From the NCBI GenBank assembly GCA_934621885.1, contig CAKTUH010000006.1, positions 1-62,958 of the forward strand: a stretch of DNA of 62,958 bases, given 5' to 3'. The notes below the pieces were generated by a model, which saw nothing but the letters and a program-made list of their open reading frames with translations, was not told where the DNA came from and made no database searches. Position numbers and translations under genes: made by a program. Positions within the stretch are counted from its first letter, which is position 1. Each line of letters opens with the position of its first letter. This DNA comes from an uncultured Collinsella sp. GTDB taxonomy: Bacteria; Actinomycetota; Coriobacteriia; Coriobacteriales; Coriobacteriaceae. Shown here piece after piece: positions 28,001 to 37,135 of this stretch.

Positions 28001-29026
28001 TTAGCGCGCTGCGTACTCGAGCATACGGTCGAGCGTGAGCTTGGCTTGGTCGGCGGCCTCGTCCGACACGCCGATCTGAACCTCGCCCTCGCCCGTCTCC
28101 AGGCAGCGCACGAGCTTTTCGAGCGTGATGAGATCCATGTTGACGCAGGTGGGCTGCACCGCGGGGAAGTAGAACTTCTTGCCGGTGCCCTGGCAGCGGC
28201 GCTCGAGCTCGTAGAGCACGCCGCGAACCGTCACGATGATGAACTCGCTCGCGTCCGACTCCTCGGCGTACTTGATGATGCCGGCGGTGGAGCCGATGTA
28301 GTCGGCCTCGGCAAGGACGTCGGCCTTGCACTCGGGGTGCGCCAGCACGAGCGCGTCGGGGTGAGCCTCCGTCGCATCGACGATCTGCTCGACGGTGATG
28401 ATGTGGTGACGTGGGCAGTGGCCGTTGTTGAGGATGACGTGCTTCTGCGGCACCTGCTCGGCAACAAAGCGGCCCAGGTTCTGGTCGGGAATGAACAAGA
28501 TGTGCTGCTGCGGCAGCTCGGAGACGATCTTGACGGCGTTAGAGCTGGTAACGCACACGTCACTCCAGCTTTTGATCTCGACCGTCGAGTTGACGTAGCA
28601 CACCACGGCCAGGTCGTCGCCGTACTCGGCGCGGGCGGCGTCGACCGTCTCGCGCTTGACCATGTGCGCCATGGGGCAGTCCGCGCCCGGCTCGGGCAGC
28701 AGCACGGTCTTGGTGGGGTTGAGCAGCTTGGCGCTCTCGCCCATAAACTCCACGCCGCACAACACGATGGTCTGCTGCGGCAGGCTCTTGGCGAGCTTTG
28801 CCAGGTAGAAGCTGTCACCGACGTAGTCGGCCACGGCCTGGACCTCGGGCGCCACGTAATAGTGTGCCAGGATCACCGCGTCGCGTTGGGTTTTTAGTTG
28901 CTGAATGGCCTCGACGAGCTCTGCGGGCACCAATGCCGCGCGCTCCGTTGCCGTCGTTGCCGATGCCAGGCCGGCCGCAATATCGCGTGCAAGCTCCGAT
29001 GCATCCATGTTCGCGCTCTGTGCCAT
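28001..29026 (-). CDS. nadA: Quinolinate synthase
   Basis: A 341-residue [4Fe-4S] enzyme that condenses iminoaspartate with dihydroxyacetone phosphate to quinolinate. It shows the triplicated fold with AHYYVAPEVQAVADYVGDS, CGVEFMGESAKLLNP (first cluster cysteine, about 92), HCPRHHI, HPECKADV (about 232 area) and PTCVNMDLITLEKLV. The three cluster cysteines are present. The ATG at 29026 follows GAGAGGGG; an adjacent TTG was rejected. It is the first gene of nadA-nadB-nadC-niaR and has a clear promoter overlapped by a palindrome. Confidence 0.96.
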   Translation of the reverse strand: MAQSANMDASELARDIAAGLASATTATERAALVPAELVEAIQQLKTQRDAVILAHYYVAPEVQAVADYVGDSFYLAKLAKSLPQQTIVLCGVEFMGESAKLLNPTKTVLLPEPGADCPMAHMVKRETVDAARAEYGDDLAVVCYVNSTVEIKSWSDVCVTSSNAVKIVSELPQQHILFIPDQNLGRFVAEQVPQKHVILNNGHCPRHHIITVEQIVDATEAHPDALVLAHPECKADVLAEADYIGSTAGIIKYAEESDASEFIIVTVRGVLYELERRCQGTGKKFYFPAVQPTCVNMDLITLEKLVRCLETGEGEVQIGVSDEAADQAKLTLDRMLEYAAR

Positions 29027-29061
29027 CAAGGCCCCTCTCTTTTGGCGAATCTTGGGGCTTT

Positions 29062-29111
29062 AGTATGACACCTGGCTTTACAGCTGACAAGACAGCTGTA
29101 AAGCCAGGTGT
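29062..29111 (-). promoter_or_regulatory. nadA promoter overlapped by a putative NiaR operator
   Basis: The minus strand has TTGTCA (29090-29085), a 17-base spacer and CATACT (29067-29062). Across the -35 and spacer lies a 44-base perfect palindrome with 19-base arms (29068-29086/29093-29111; inner part TTTACAGCTG/CAGCTGTAAA). NiaR binding is inferred from the operon and the site's symmetry. Confidence 0.78.
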
Positions 29112-29130
29112 AAAGTTGAAATAAAAATTC

Positions 29131-29199
29131 AATCTTGGGGCGGGTCCATTTTCGGACTGGCAAGCTGAGGATAGTCGAAAATGGACCCGCTCCAAGATT
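29131..29199. repeat. Long inverted repeat, family I
   Basis: 24-base arms with one mismatch (29131-29154/29176-29199; inner part GGGTCCATTTTCG) and a 21-base loop. Single copy here. Confidence 0.86.
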
Positions 29200-29230
29200 C
29201 GAGCGATCCGTTTTGCCCCAGGCCAAGGGG

Positions 29231-29443
29231 CAGTGGGCAAAAAACGGCAAATATGAGTACTGTTACCAAATTAGTGTCAGCGATTTTCCGGTCTGGAACG
29301 GCAAAATCGCCTTGTTTTGGACCCCCTCACGGCTCTGACGGACGGAATCGGACACATTTTTGGCCGCTGGCACCGATTTTGGGGGCTATTTGGCTGCCAC
29401 TAAACTGGTAACAGTACTCATATTTGGCCTTTTTTGCCCACTG
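29231..29443. mobile_element. 213-bp MITE-like element with 46-base inverted ends
   Basis: Terminal inverted repeats 29231-29276 and 29398-29443 match at 42 of 46 positions (starting CAGTGGGCAAAAAA, with ATGAGTACTGTTACC inside). The ~120-base interior carries no gene. Short interior motifs (GACCCCCT, CATTTTTGGCC) also occur inside the 205-bp insertion in hypF. Confidence 0.75.
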
Positions 29444-29460
29444 GGTTTCCGGCAGCTCCA

Positions 29461-29493
29461 AAAACGGGCCCGGATCGCTCGATCCGGGCCCGC
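29461..29493 (-). terminator. Terminator of the giant surface-protein gene
   Basis: AGCGGGCCCGGATCG folds with CGATCCGGGCCCGT; on the minus strand it is followed by TTTTGG, 18 bases past the stop codon. Confidence 0.85.
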
Positions 29494-29510
29494 TGGGGAC
29501 TGACGCGCGA

Positions 29511-32500
29511 CTACGCGCGGCGCTTCATGGCCCACGCCAGCAGCAGAGCTGCTGCGCCGGCTGCGAATACGGCACCAGCCACGACGTACGCGCTGTCGCC
29601 GGACTGAGGCAACGTCTCCTTGCCAGCCTTCTTCTTGGACTTGGAAGACGTGGTCGTGGTGGTCGTAGTCGTGGTCTGGCTCGAACCAGGCGTCGGCGTA
29701 GGCTTGGCAGCCTCGGTAACGGTAAAGTTCGTCTCGGCCGTGCCCGTGGTCGAAACCACGCTCAGCTTATGCTCGCCAACGCCGAGCGTCTTCAGGAAGC
29801 TCGTCTTGAGCGTCACGATCGTGGAGCCCTCGGTGAGCACGTAGTTCTCGGAAGCGACCTCCTTGTCGTCGACCAGTACCTTCTGGAAGAACCCGAGCGG
29901 CGCGCTCGAGCGGAAGCTCAGGTCCCTGGCGGCGTCGGCCACCATCGTCTGACCCTTGCCGTCGATGATCTCGGGCTTCAGAATCGCTATCTCCTCGGTC
30001 TTGCCCTTCTCGCGGCAGACGGCGCACTCCTGATGCTTCTTGCCCTTGGCCTCGACCGTCGCCGGCTTGTCGACGACCCACTCAAAGGTGTGCTCAGCCT
30101 TGTCGATGATGTCGCCGCAGCGGCAGACATGCCAATGATTCTTAGCGTCGTGCGCCCAGCCCGTACCGTCGGGCTCGTGCTTGAGGACGCCCTCGACCGT
30201 CACATTCACGTCGTCCTCGACATCCTTGAGCTCATAGGTGCCCTTAGCGGAGAACTCAACGGCCTTGCCGTTGACCTTGACGGCGTAGTCCTCGCCCGCA
30301 AAGTACGCGCTGTCGATGCTCATGGTGAGCGTTGCAGTCCCGCGCCAATCGAGCTCGGTCGCCGTCGAGGTGAGCTTGTAGCCCACCTGGTTGCTCGGCA
30401 GCGACACGACCAGCTTGCGGCCGGCTGCCACGGTGATCTCGGTGGCAGAAGAGGCATCGTAGTTGGTCTTGGCCTGGTAGCGCACCTCGTACACGCCGGC
30501 GGCAAGGTCCTCGAGTTCGGTTACGCCCTCGCCCACAGCCTGGTACTTGGCGGCACCCTTGGCGCGCCACTCCATCGTCGCGTTAACGCCCACGATCTTG
30601 CCGTCACGCTTGCCGCTCACGGTCTCGGCCGTAGCCTGGACCTTCGGCGCATCCTGCGCGGAGTTCTTGATGGAGAACTCGCAGGTCAGGCCCTCAGTCG
30701 GAAGCACATAGTTGCCTGCGGCCTTGCCCGTCAGCGCGGCGAGGGACGCCTGGTACGAATCGCCAGCCTCAACCCGGGAGCCCTCGACGGTCGCACCAAG
30801 GTCATCCTTACCGATGACGTTGCCGAGCGTTGCCTCGGGGCAGTGCTCCTCGCCGTCGTAGACAAACTCGCTGGTACCCCACGTCACAGTGAGCAGACGC
30901 TGGTTGATGGTAAGCACACCGTCGACAAACGTGATGCTGTAGTTGGGGTTGGCGCCCTTTGCCTGCGTCGCGTTCAGGGCATAGCCGCCCTCGCGCACAT
31001 CCTCGCCAGCTTCGCGCTCGATCTCGATGCCCTCAAGAGACTCGCCCTCGACAAGCTCGCCAGAAGTGACGTCCCACGTAAACACAGGGTCGGCCTCGCC
31101 GTAGGTCTTGAAGGCGTCCTGAGCGGCAACCGTGATTGCGCGCGGCTTGACCTCGAGCGTGACCTCGCCCTCGGCCTTCACACCGTCAATCGTTACCTCA
31201 TAGGCCACAGTCAGCGTGCCAACGTCCTTGATCTTGGGAGCCTCGGAGGACCAGGTCTTGCCGTCGGTGCTGTACTGAGCCGTTGCGCCCTTGGGCAGAC
31301 TCGACGCATCGACCGTGTGGTGGTCGCCGTCGTACTCGTCGGAGTAGCCAGCGATAGCGGCGGCCGGAATCTCGACCGCAGGCAGGGCATGGCCACAGAC
31401 CGTGCACTCCTGATGCTTGGAGCCCACCTCGATCGCCGTGGGAGTCTTGTCGACGATCCACTCAAAGTCGTGCTTGGCCTCGTCAATCTTGTCGCCGCAG
31501 GTGCACTCATGCCAGTGCGTGCTGTCGTCGGAGACCCACTTATCGCTCACAGCCTCATGCTTGCGCACGCCCTCGACGGTGACAACGAGGTCGCTCTCGG
31601 CGTTCTGAACGGTGAACTCACCACGCGCGTCGGGCGCCACAACCGCGTTGTTGACCTTGACGGCGTAGGAGTCGCTGTCAGTAAAGTAGCCGCTCTCGAT
31701 GTTGACAGTGAGGGTGGTTGAACCGTGCCAGTCAAGCTTGTCCGGGTTCGCCGTAATCGTATAGCCGACCTGCTTGGCAGGCAGCGTCACGACGAGCTTG
31801 CCGCCGGCATTAACGGCAACCTCGGTGGCGGAGGAGGCGTCATGGTCGCTATCGGCGCGGTAGCGCACCTCGTACGTGCCGACGGCACAATCCGTAATCT
31901 CAGTCACGCCTTCGGGCACGCTCTGATACTCGCCAGAGTCCTTGGCGCGCCACTCCATCTTCGCGTCGACACCCGTGATCTTACCATCGGACTTGCCACT
32001 CACAGTCTCGGCCGTTGCCTGGACCTTCGGCGCGCCCTGGGGTGCCTTCTTGATGGAGAACTTGCACGTCAGGCCTTCGGCGGGAAGCTTATAGTTACCC
32101 GCGTCGTCACCCGTCAGCTCGGTGATTTCCGCCGTGTAGGTGCCGGCCTTGACCTTGGCGCCGTCAACGCACGCGGAGAGATCGTCGTCGCCGACGACGT
32201 TGTGGAGCTTCGCTTGGGGACAGTGCTCCTCGCCGTCGTAGGTGAACTCGGTGGTGGCATCCCACTCCACGGTGAGCTCGCGCTTGTCGATGGTGAACGC
32301 ACCAGGCTTGAACGTAATCTTGTAGTTGGGGTTGGCGCCCTCAGGCTGCGTCGCCGTCACGGCGTAGCCGCCCTTGCGCACTGTCTCGCCGGCCTCGCGG
32401 GAAACGGTGATGTCCTGGAGGCTCTCGCCCTCGACGAGCTTGCCCTCGGTGACCTTTGAGCCCAGAGCGGGATCACTGTCGCCGTAGGTCTTGGAGGCGT

Positions 32501-35500
32501 CCAGGGCGGAAACCGTGATCGCGAGCGGAGTGACCTTGAGCGTCACCTGACCCTCAACCACCGCGTCGTCGATCGTGACGCGATAGTCGACCGTCACACT
32601 GCCGGCGTCCTTAATGCTGGGCGCAACGCTCGTCCAGCCGCCGTCAGCAGTCTTGTACTCAACGACGGCACCTTCGGGCAGCGCCGAAGCATCGACAGAG
32701 TGATCCTTGCCGTCATATTTATCTGAGTAACCCTTAACAGCCATAGCCGGAATCTCAACCGCGCCCGACTCATGACCGCATACGGAGCACGTCCCGTGCT
32801 TGGAACCGGCCTCGGTAACCGTCGGCTGCTTGTCGATGGTCCATTCATACGCATGCTCGGCGTACATCTTAATCTTGCGGGTCTCGGCATTGCCAGCAGC
32901 ATCCGTAGCCACGATTACGTGCTCGGCACCGGCATCGCCCTCGGCAGCCTTGGCTGTGTACTTGCCGTTCTTATCAGCCTTGAGCTCCTTGCCGCTGTCA
33001 GTTACCGTCACCGTCTCATCACGGTCATCGATCACGTCAAACGAAACGCTCTCGCAGTAGGCGTTGTCTTCCCAGATGTCATAAATGGTGGGCGCATAAG
33101 TGTCCACGTAGGTATAAGACTCTTTCTCATACCACTCGTAGCCGCAAACCCCACAGACCTTTTGACGGACGCCATCAGCCTCAGGAGTTGCAGGCGTAAT
33201 GATCTTGTAATTCCACCTGCAGCTCTGCCATACCTGAGGCCGGCCGCAATACTTACAGGCCTTGTAGTGGCTGCCATCGCCCGGTTGCCATGCAGCGTTG
33301 TCGGCAACAGCATGGGGACCCGGCTCGATCTTGACCTCAACATCGGCCGACGCATTATGGTTGTTGTCAGCAGCATAGCGGACGTAATACGTTCCCGACT
33401 TCGTAAGGCCGGTTAGTTTACCGTCAGACGTTATCTTCTGGTAGCTCCCGCTCGACTCGCGACGGTATTCCATCGCCTTGGTCGCGCCCGAGATGGAACC
33501 GTCCTTGCTGTTGCACGTGGTCCAATTGTTACCCACGAGCCCAGCCGGCGCCTCCTGGTCGGCCTTGGAAATCTTCACCGTCGCTTTGCCCGTAACGGTC
33601 AGGTAGTCAGAAGCCGTCACGCGGTAGCTGGTCGTGTACTCGGCCGCATTGCGATACGTCGGCTTTTCCGTCGTCCAATCGCCGCCGTCTTCGCGATATT
33701 CGATCTTCATATCCGCCGGAACGGGGTCATTCTTAACGTTGACCGTAATGCCGTGCTTTTCGCCGTCATAGGTGCCATCGAAGCCAGTGACCTCAAGGTC
33801 AAAGCGCGAAACGTCAACAATCTCCCACTTGAGCGTCAGAACACTTGTGGTGCCGCCATCGGTCGTAAAGTTACCCTTACCGATAACAATGCACTCGTAT
33901 TGTCCCGGATCGGTCTGCTTCAGTCCGGATTCACTTCGAGCGCTGAGCTCGTAATCCTTGCCCTCAACGAGATCGACCCACTCGCCGGCACCGTTCTTGA
34001 ACTGTGCACTTTCAACGACAGGCTGATGCTCCTTGCCGTCATAGGCATACTTGCCCGCGCCCTTGCCGCCGTCTTTAAGGATGAACTTGTAGGATTGACC
34101 CCTAACCAGGCGGCGCTGCGAAATCTCGAAGGCCTTCTTGCCCTCGAGCGTCTGACCAGAGGCAGTCTTAAAGCTCGTAACGACATAGTAGTAGCCAGCG
34201 TCCGCCGGAGCATCCTTGAGCTTGGTGCCATTTTGATACGCCTCGGCATCCGCCTGAGACTCGCACTGATACCACGTGAACTCGTCGCTGGCCGTCACGC
34301 CCATCTGCTCCAGATTCCACGCGCCGTCCTTATTCAAAGCGATCTTGACCGGGCAACCATCATAGACAAGCTCGGTGCTCTGAGAACTCGTCGCCTTAGA
34401 CATGGAAAGCTTGTACGTGGCCCTCAGGTACTTTTTGACCTCGCCGTTCTCGTCCTTGCCATATTCACACTCGCTGTTGCGGAACGGACCCACGCACGAT
34501 GCACGAACGCCCAAGCCGTCAGCTTCAACGTTCCACTTGTGCTGGTGGATGGTCTCGCGGAAGGTGAGGTCGCCGTTAAGGTTCACGATCTCGTACTTGT
34601 CGGAGTTGTCGTCGTTCTCGGACGAACCGTCCGGCACAACGCCTTCGATCTCGTTGGATTCGCAGCTACCAAGGACACGCGACTTTACGCCGTTGCTGTC
34701 CGCAGTCTCCTCAATCGAAATCCAAACATTATCTCCAAAGCCTCCGCGTACGGAAAAGTCAGACGCGATGTTCAGCGCCGGGACGTTGGCATCGGCACTC
34801 TTTTTCTTCGGGACATACAGGCTCTTGGCGGTTCCCGTAGCTTTATCAGCTTCAGTGTACTTGTCGCCATAATTAGTATCGCCGGCGTGGCTGTTCTTCC
34901 AGTAGCTCGCGATTTCCGGCGATCCGTTGAGGGTAAGGGTTCCGGCGGCGTACACCACGCAGGTATTGCCGCGCGCGCCGTAGCGTTCAATCGTGCCACC
35001 GTTTATGTTGCAACGTGCGCTTCGGGCAACATTAAGAGCGTCAACCGTCAAAGTGTTGTCGGCCGAGCTCGAACGCGTGCTGTGGAAGTTGCTCATCGTG
35101 CAACCGTTGAGGTTAACCGTAGCGTTGGTGACGCCCATCACGCCGGCAACGGCGCACTTTCCAGTCTCCTGAACCTGTGCGAACTCAGTGGTCTCTTCGA
35201 CCGTCGGATACTTATTATTGGTCTGCCAAATGCCACTGTCGGCATCGGAACCAAACCGGCAGTTCTCGAACGTCGCAGCCAGCCTCGAAGCAACGTCCGA
35301 ATTCACGCCACCACGGGGATTGCCCACAATTGAAACTGCACCGTTGTAGTCGCCAGACGTGTTCCAGAACACGCAGTCAGTAAACGTAGCGTTGAGCTTA
35401 TTAATATTCCCCTTGCCGTCATCGGAGAAGCTGCTGCGGAACAGACGGACCGGTACGGCGTATTCGAGAATACTGTACGGAGCGACCTCGCCCAGAGAGT

Positions 35501-36170
35501 TGTGCGACTCACCGGTATAGTCCTTAATCACCAGCTTGTTGAAATCGGCAGACAGCATTCCCTTGGTATTGCCAAGCGAAATCGCAGGCACCTTTTGTTT
35601 AGCCCTACTGTCGTACGAGAGAGTAAAGTTTTGCGAGCCGTCGCCAACCCCCAGGCTAACCGAGATATCGCCTGATGCCTTCTTGTAACCACCGCTGTAA
35701 TAACGGTCGGTCAAAAAACCGCTTACGGACTGAAATTGCTTCTGCTTTCTATGGAAGCTGACGCACGGATTGTTGACGCCGATGAACTCGATATTGCTGC
35801 CCTGCTTGATGTTGAACAGCCATCGATCTTGCCCAAGCAAATTGTGCGTCTTGTTGTTTACGTAGACCGTGCCATCGATGTAGATCCTCACAGGGTTAAT
35901 TCGAGTCGCGCTCGGCGCGTCGATGGTGTAACCCAAAGAAGGTGTGACCTCACCCTCAGCCGTCTTAAGTACGTAGCTGCCTGGCTCGGTGATTTGGACG
36001 GGTTCGTTGTTGGCCTGCGTAAGCGACAGCACCTCCGCCTTCACCCCGTCGGGCATGACCTGCGTCTCGGCGCTTGCCACCGCCGGCGTTGCCACGAGCG
36101 CGCATGCCACGGTGGCGATGCCCAGCAGACGCGTCAACACGGCGCGCATCCCCATCTTCTTCTCCCTCAT
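29511..36170 (-). CDS. Giant sortase-anchored surface protein with MBG-like repeats
   Basis: A 2219-residue cell-wall protein, probably an adhesin. A signal peptide (about 1-36, ending VASAE) is followed by a Tyr/Asn-rich region that looks like a beta helix (about 80-510). Immunoglobulin/MBG-like modules then alternate with short CxxC segments such as CKYCG (about 972), CGVCG and CSVCG. From about 1105 there are two long tandem modules with a period near 460 residues (KTYGDSDP at about 1228 and KTYGEADP at about 1688) and a partial third. A Thr/Ser linker precedes LPQSGD (about 2187), a hydrophobic helix and KRRA, a sortase signal with Gln-Ser in place of the usual variable residue and Thr. 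Three candidate ATGs lie at the start (36173, 36170, 36155). Confidence 0.9.
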   Translation of the reverse strand: MREKKMGMRAVLTRLLGIATVACALVATPAVASAETQVMPDGVKAEVLSLTQANNEPVQITEPGSYVLKTAEGEVTPSLGYTIDAPSATRINPVRIYIDGTVYVNNKTHNLLGQDRWLFNIKQGSNIEFIGVNNPCVSFHRKQKQFQSVSGFLTDRYYSGGYKKASGDISVSLGVGDGSQNFTLSYDSRAKQKVPAISLGNTKGMLSADFNKLVIKDYTGESHNSLGEVAPYSILEYAVPVRLFRSSFSDDGKGNINKLNATFTDCVFWNTSGDYNGAVSIVGNPRGGVNSDVASRLAATFENCRFGSDADSGIWQTNNKYPTVEETTEFAQVQETGKCAVAGVMGVTNATVNLNGCTMSNFHSTRSSSADNTLTVDALNVARSARCNINGGTIERYGARGNTCVVYAAGTLTLNGSPEIASYWKNSHAGDTNYGDKYTEADKATGTAKSLYVPKKKSADANVPALNIASDFSVRGGFGDNVWISIEETADSNGVKSRVLGSCESNEIEGVVPDGSSENDDNSDKYEIVNLNGDLTFRETIHQHKWNVEADGLGVRASCVGPFRNSECEYGKDENGEVKKYLRATYKLSMSKATSSQSTELVYDGCPVKIALNKDGAWNLEQMGVTASDEFTWYQCESQADAEAYQNGTKLKDAPADAGYYYVVTSFKTASGQTLEGKKAFEISQRRLVRGQSYKFILKDGGKGAGKYAYDGKEHQPVVESAQFKNGAGEWVDLVEGKDYELSARSESGLKQTDPGQYECIVIGKGNFTTDGGTTSVLTLKWEIVDVSRFDLEVTGFDGTYDGEKHGITVNVKNDPVPADMKIEYREDGGDWTTEKPTYRNAAEYTTSYRVTASDYLTVTGKATVKISKADQEAPAGLVGNNWTTCNSKDGSISGATKAMEYRRESSGSYQKITSDGKLTGLTKSGTYYVRYAADNNHNASADVEVKIEPGPHAVADNAAWQPGDGSHYKACKYCGRPQVWQSCRWNYKIITPATPEADGVRQKVCGVCGYEWYEKESYTYVDTYAPTIYDIWEDNAYCESVSFDVIDDRDETVTVTDSGKELKADKNGKYTAKAAEGDAGAEHVIVATDAAGNAETRKIKMYAEHAYEWTIDKQPTVTEAGSKHGTCSVCGHESGAVEIPAMAVKGYSDKYDGKDHSVDASALPEGAVVEYKTADGGWTSVAPSIKDAGSVTVDYRVTIDDAVVEGQVTLKVTPLAITVSALDASKTYGDSDPALGSKVTEGKLVEGESLQDITVSREAGETVRKGGYAVTATQPEGANPNYKITFKPGAFTIDKRELTVEWDATTEFTYDGEEHCPQAKLHNVVGDDDLSACVDGAKVKAGTYTAEITELTGDDAGNYKLPAEGLTCKFSIKKAPQGAPKVQATAETVSGKSDGKITGVDAKMEWRAKDSGEYQSVPEGVTEITDCAVGTYEVRYRADSDHDASSATEVAVNAGGKLVVTLPAKQVGYTITANPDKLDWHGSTTLTVNIESGYFTDSDSYAVKVNNAVVAPDARGEFTVQNAESDLVVTVEGVRKHEAVSDKWVSDDSTHWHECTCGDKIDEAKHDFEWIVDKTPTAIEVGSKHQECTVCGHALPAVEIPAAAIAGYSDEYDGDHHTVDASSLPKGATAQYSTDGKTWSSEAPKIKDVGTLTVAYEVTIDGVKAEGEVTLEVKPRAITVAAQDAFKTYGEADPVFTWDVTSGELVEGESLEGIEIEREAGEDVREGGYALNATQAKGANPNYSITFVDGVLTINQRLLTVTWGTSEFVYDGEEHCPEATLGNVIGKDDLGATVEGSRVEAGDSYQASLAALTGKAAGNYVLPTEGLTCEFSIKNSAQDAPKVQATAETVSGKRDGKIVGVNATMEWRAKGAAKYQAVGEGVTELEDLAAGVYEVRYQAKTNYDASSATEITVAAGRKLVVSLPSNQVGYKLTSTATELDWRGTATLTMSIDSAYFAGEDYAVKVNGKAVEFSAKGTYELKDVEDDVNVTVEGVLKHEPDGTGWAHDAKNHWHVCRCGDIIDKAEHTFEWVVDKPATVEAKGKKHQECAVCREKGKTEEIAILKPEIIDGKGQTMVADAARDLSFRSSAPLGFFQKVLVDDKEVASENYVLTEGSTIVTLKTSFLKTLGVGEHKLSVVSTTGTAETNFTVTEAAKPTPTPGSSQTTTTTTTTTSSKSKKKAGKETLPQSGDSAYVVAGAVFAAGAAALLLAWAMKRRA

Positions 36171-36346
36171 CATGGCTCCCTTACCCCTATGCTTTCGCGA
36201 TGTCTGTTATCGCTTGGCGCTGGCAGCCGGCATGGTCCCTCGCCAGCCGCCAGCTCAAAATGGCACATATATCCACCTGGTATTGTGCAACTGCATGTTT
36301 TGACACCCTACCGCTCGGCGTGAGTTGCGTACCGTGGGGCGCAAAT

Positions 36347-36375
36347 GGCACGCACCTCCGCGGGCGGTGCGTGCC
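36347..36375 (+). promoter_or_regulatory. Leader hairpin before the LytTR gene
   Basis: GGCACGCACC pairs perfectly with GGTGCGTGCC around 9 bases, 37 bases before the start codon. No U-tract follows, so an mRNA structure or operator is more likely than a terminator. The rest of 36171-36412 shows no gene. Confidence 0.5.
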
Positions 36376-36412
36376 CGATGTGGCAAAATCGAGGTACTAA
36401 GGGGGCCCAATT

Positions 36413-37135
36413 ATGCTCAAAATCATCGCCTGCGACGACGACGTCGCCTTTCTAGATAACCTGCATCGCATGATCAACCGCTGGTCGGCCGAGACGGGTA
36501 CGGCGGTCGACGTTGCGCTCGTCACACGCGGCGAAGACCTGCTGGCGCGCCATGCCGCCTCGCGCGCCGATATCATCATGCTCGACATGATCATGCCGCT
36601 CGTCAACGGCATGGACACCGCCCGCGAGCTGCGCCAATCCGATACCGCCGTTCGCCTGGTGTTTCTGACCTCATCGCCCGAGTTTGCGTTGGAGTCCTAC
36701 GAGGTCCGCGCCTTCGACTACCTGCTCAAGCCCGTGACCTACGAGCGCGTGGCGCAACTGCTCGACGAGCTTTCGAGTCTGCGTCCGGCGGCGACCGACG
36801 AGCTCGTCATCAAGACATCCTTTGGCTATCACGCCCTGCGCCTGTCCGATATCGAATATGCCGAGGCCCGCAACAAGCACGTGATTTTCCACCTGCGCGA
36901 TGGGCGCGATATCGAGGCGCTCGAGCCGTTCCGCAGCATCGAGGACCGACTGGCCCAAAACGCGATCTTCTTTAAGTGTCACCGCAGCTACCAGGTCAAT
37001 CTGCGCAATATCGACCACTTCAATCGCACGGAAATCGTCATGCGCTCGGGTGCGTGCATACCGCTCGCGCGCAGCTGCAAGCAGGGGTTCCAAGACGCCT
37101 ACTTTGCGGTGCGATTCGAGGGCGGGAGACGCTAA
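36413..37135 (+). CDS. LytTR family response regulator
   Basis: A 240-residue regulator of the AgrA/ComE class. The receiver domain (1-~118) has the acidic pair CDDD (7-10), the phospho-acceptor Asp in IIMLDMIMPLVNG (about 58) and the conserved Lys in DYLLKPVTYE. A LytTR DNA-binding domain follows (about 130-235: YAEARNKHVIFHL, FFKCHRSYQVNLRNI). It binds as a dimer to direct repeats. The ATG follows GGGGG. The stop overlaps the kinase start (TAATG), and the gene is divergent from the giant surface protein, its most obvious candidate target. Confidence 0.93.
   Translation: MLKIIACDDDVAFLDNLHRMINRWSAETGTAVDVALVTRGEDLLARHAASRADIIMLDMIMPLVNGMDTARELRQSDTAVRLVFLTSSPEFALESYEVRAFDYLLKPVTYERVAQLLDELSSLRPAATDELVIKTSFGYHALRLSDIEYAEARNKHVIFHLRDGRDIEALEPFRSIEDRLAQNAIFFKCHRSYQVNLRNIDHFNRTEIVMRSGACIPLARSCKQGFQDAYFAVRFEGGRR

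Noticed and set aside
29231..29443. An insertion sequence with a transposase gene
   Set aside because: The interior of about 120 bases is too short and shows no transposase-like frame; only a non-autonomous element is supported.
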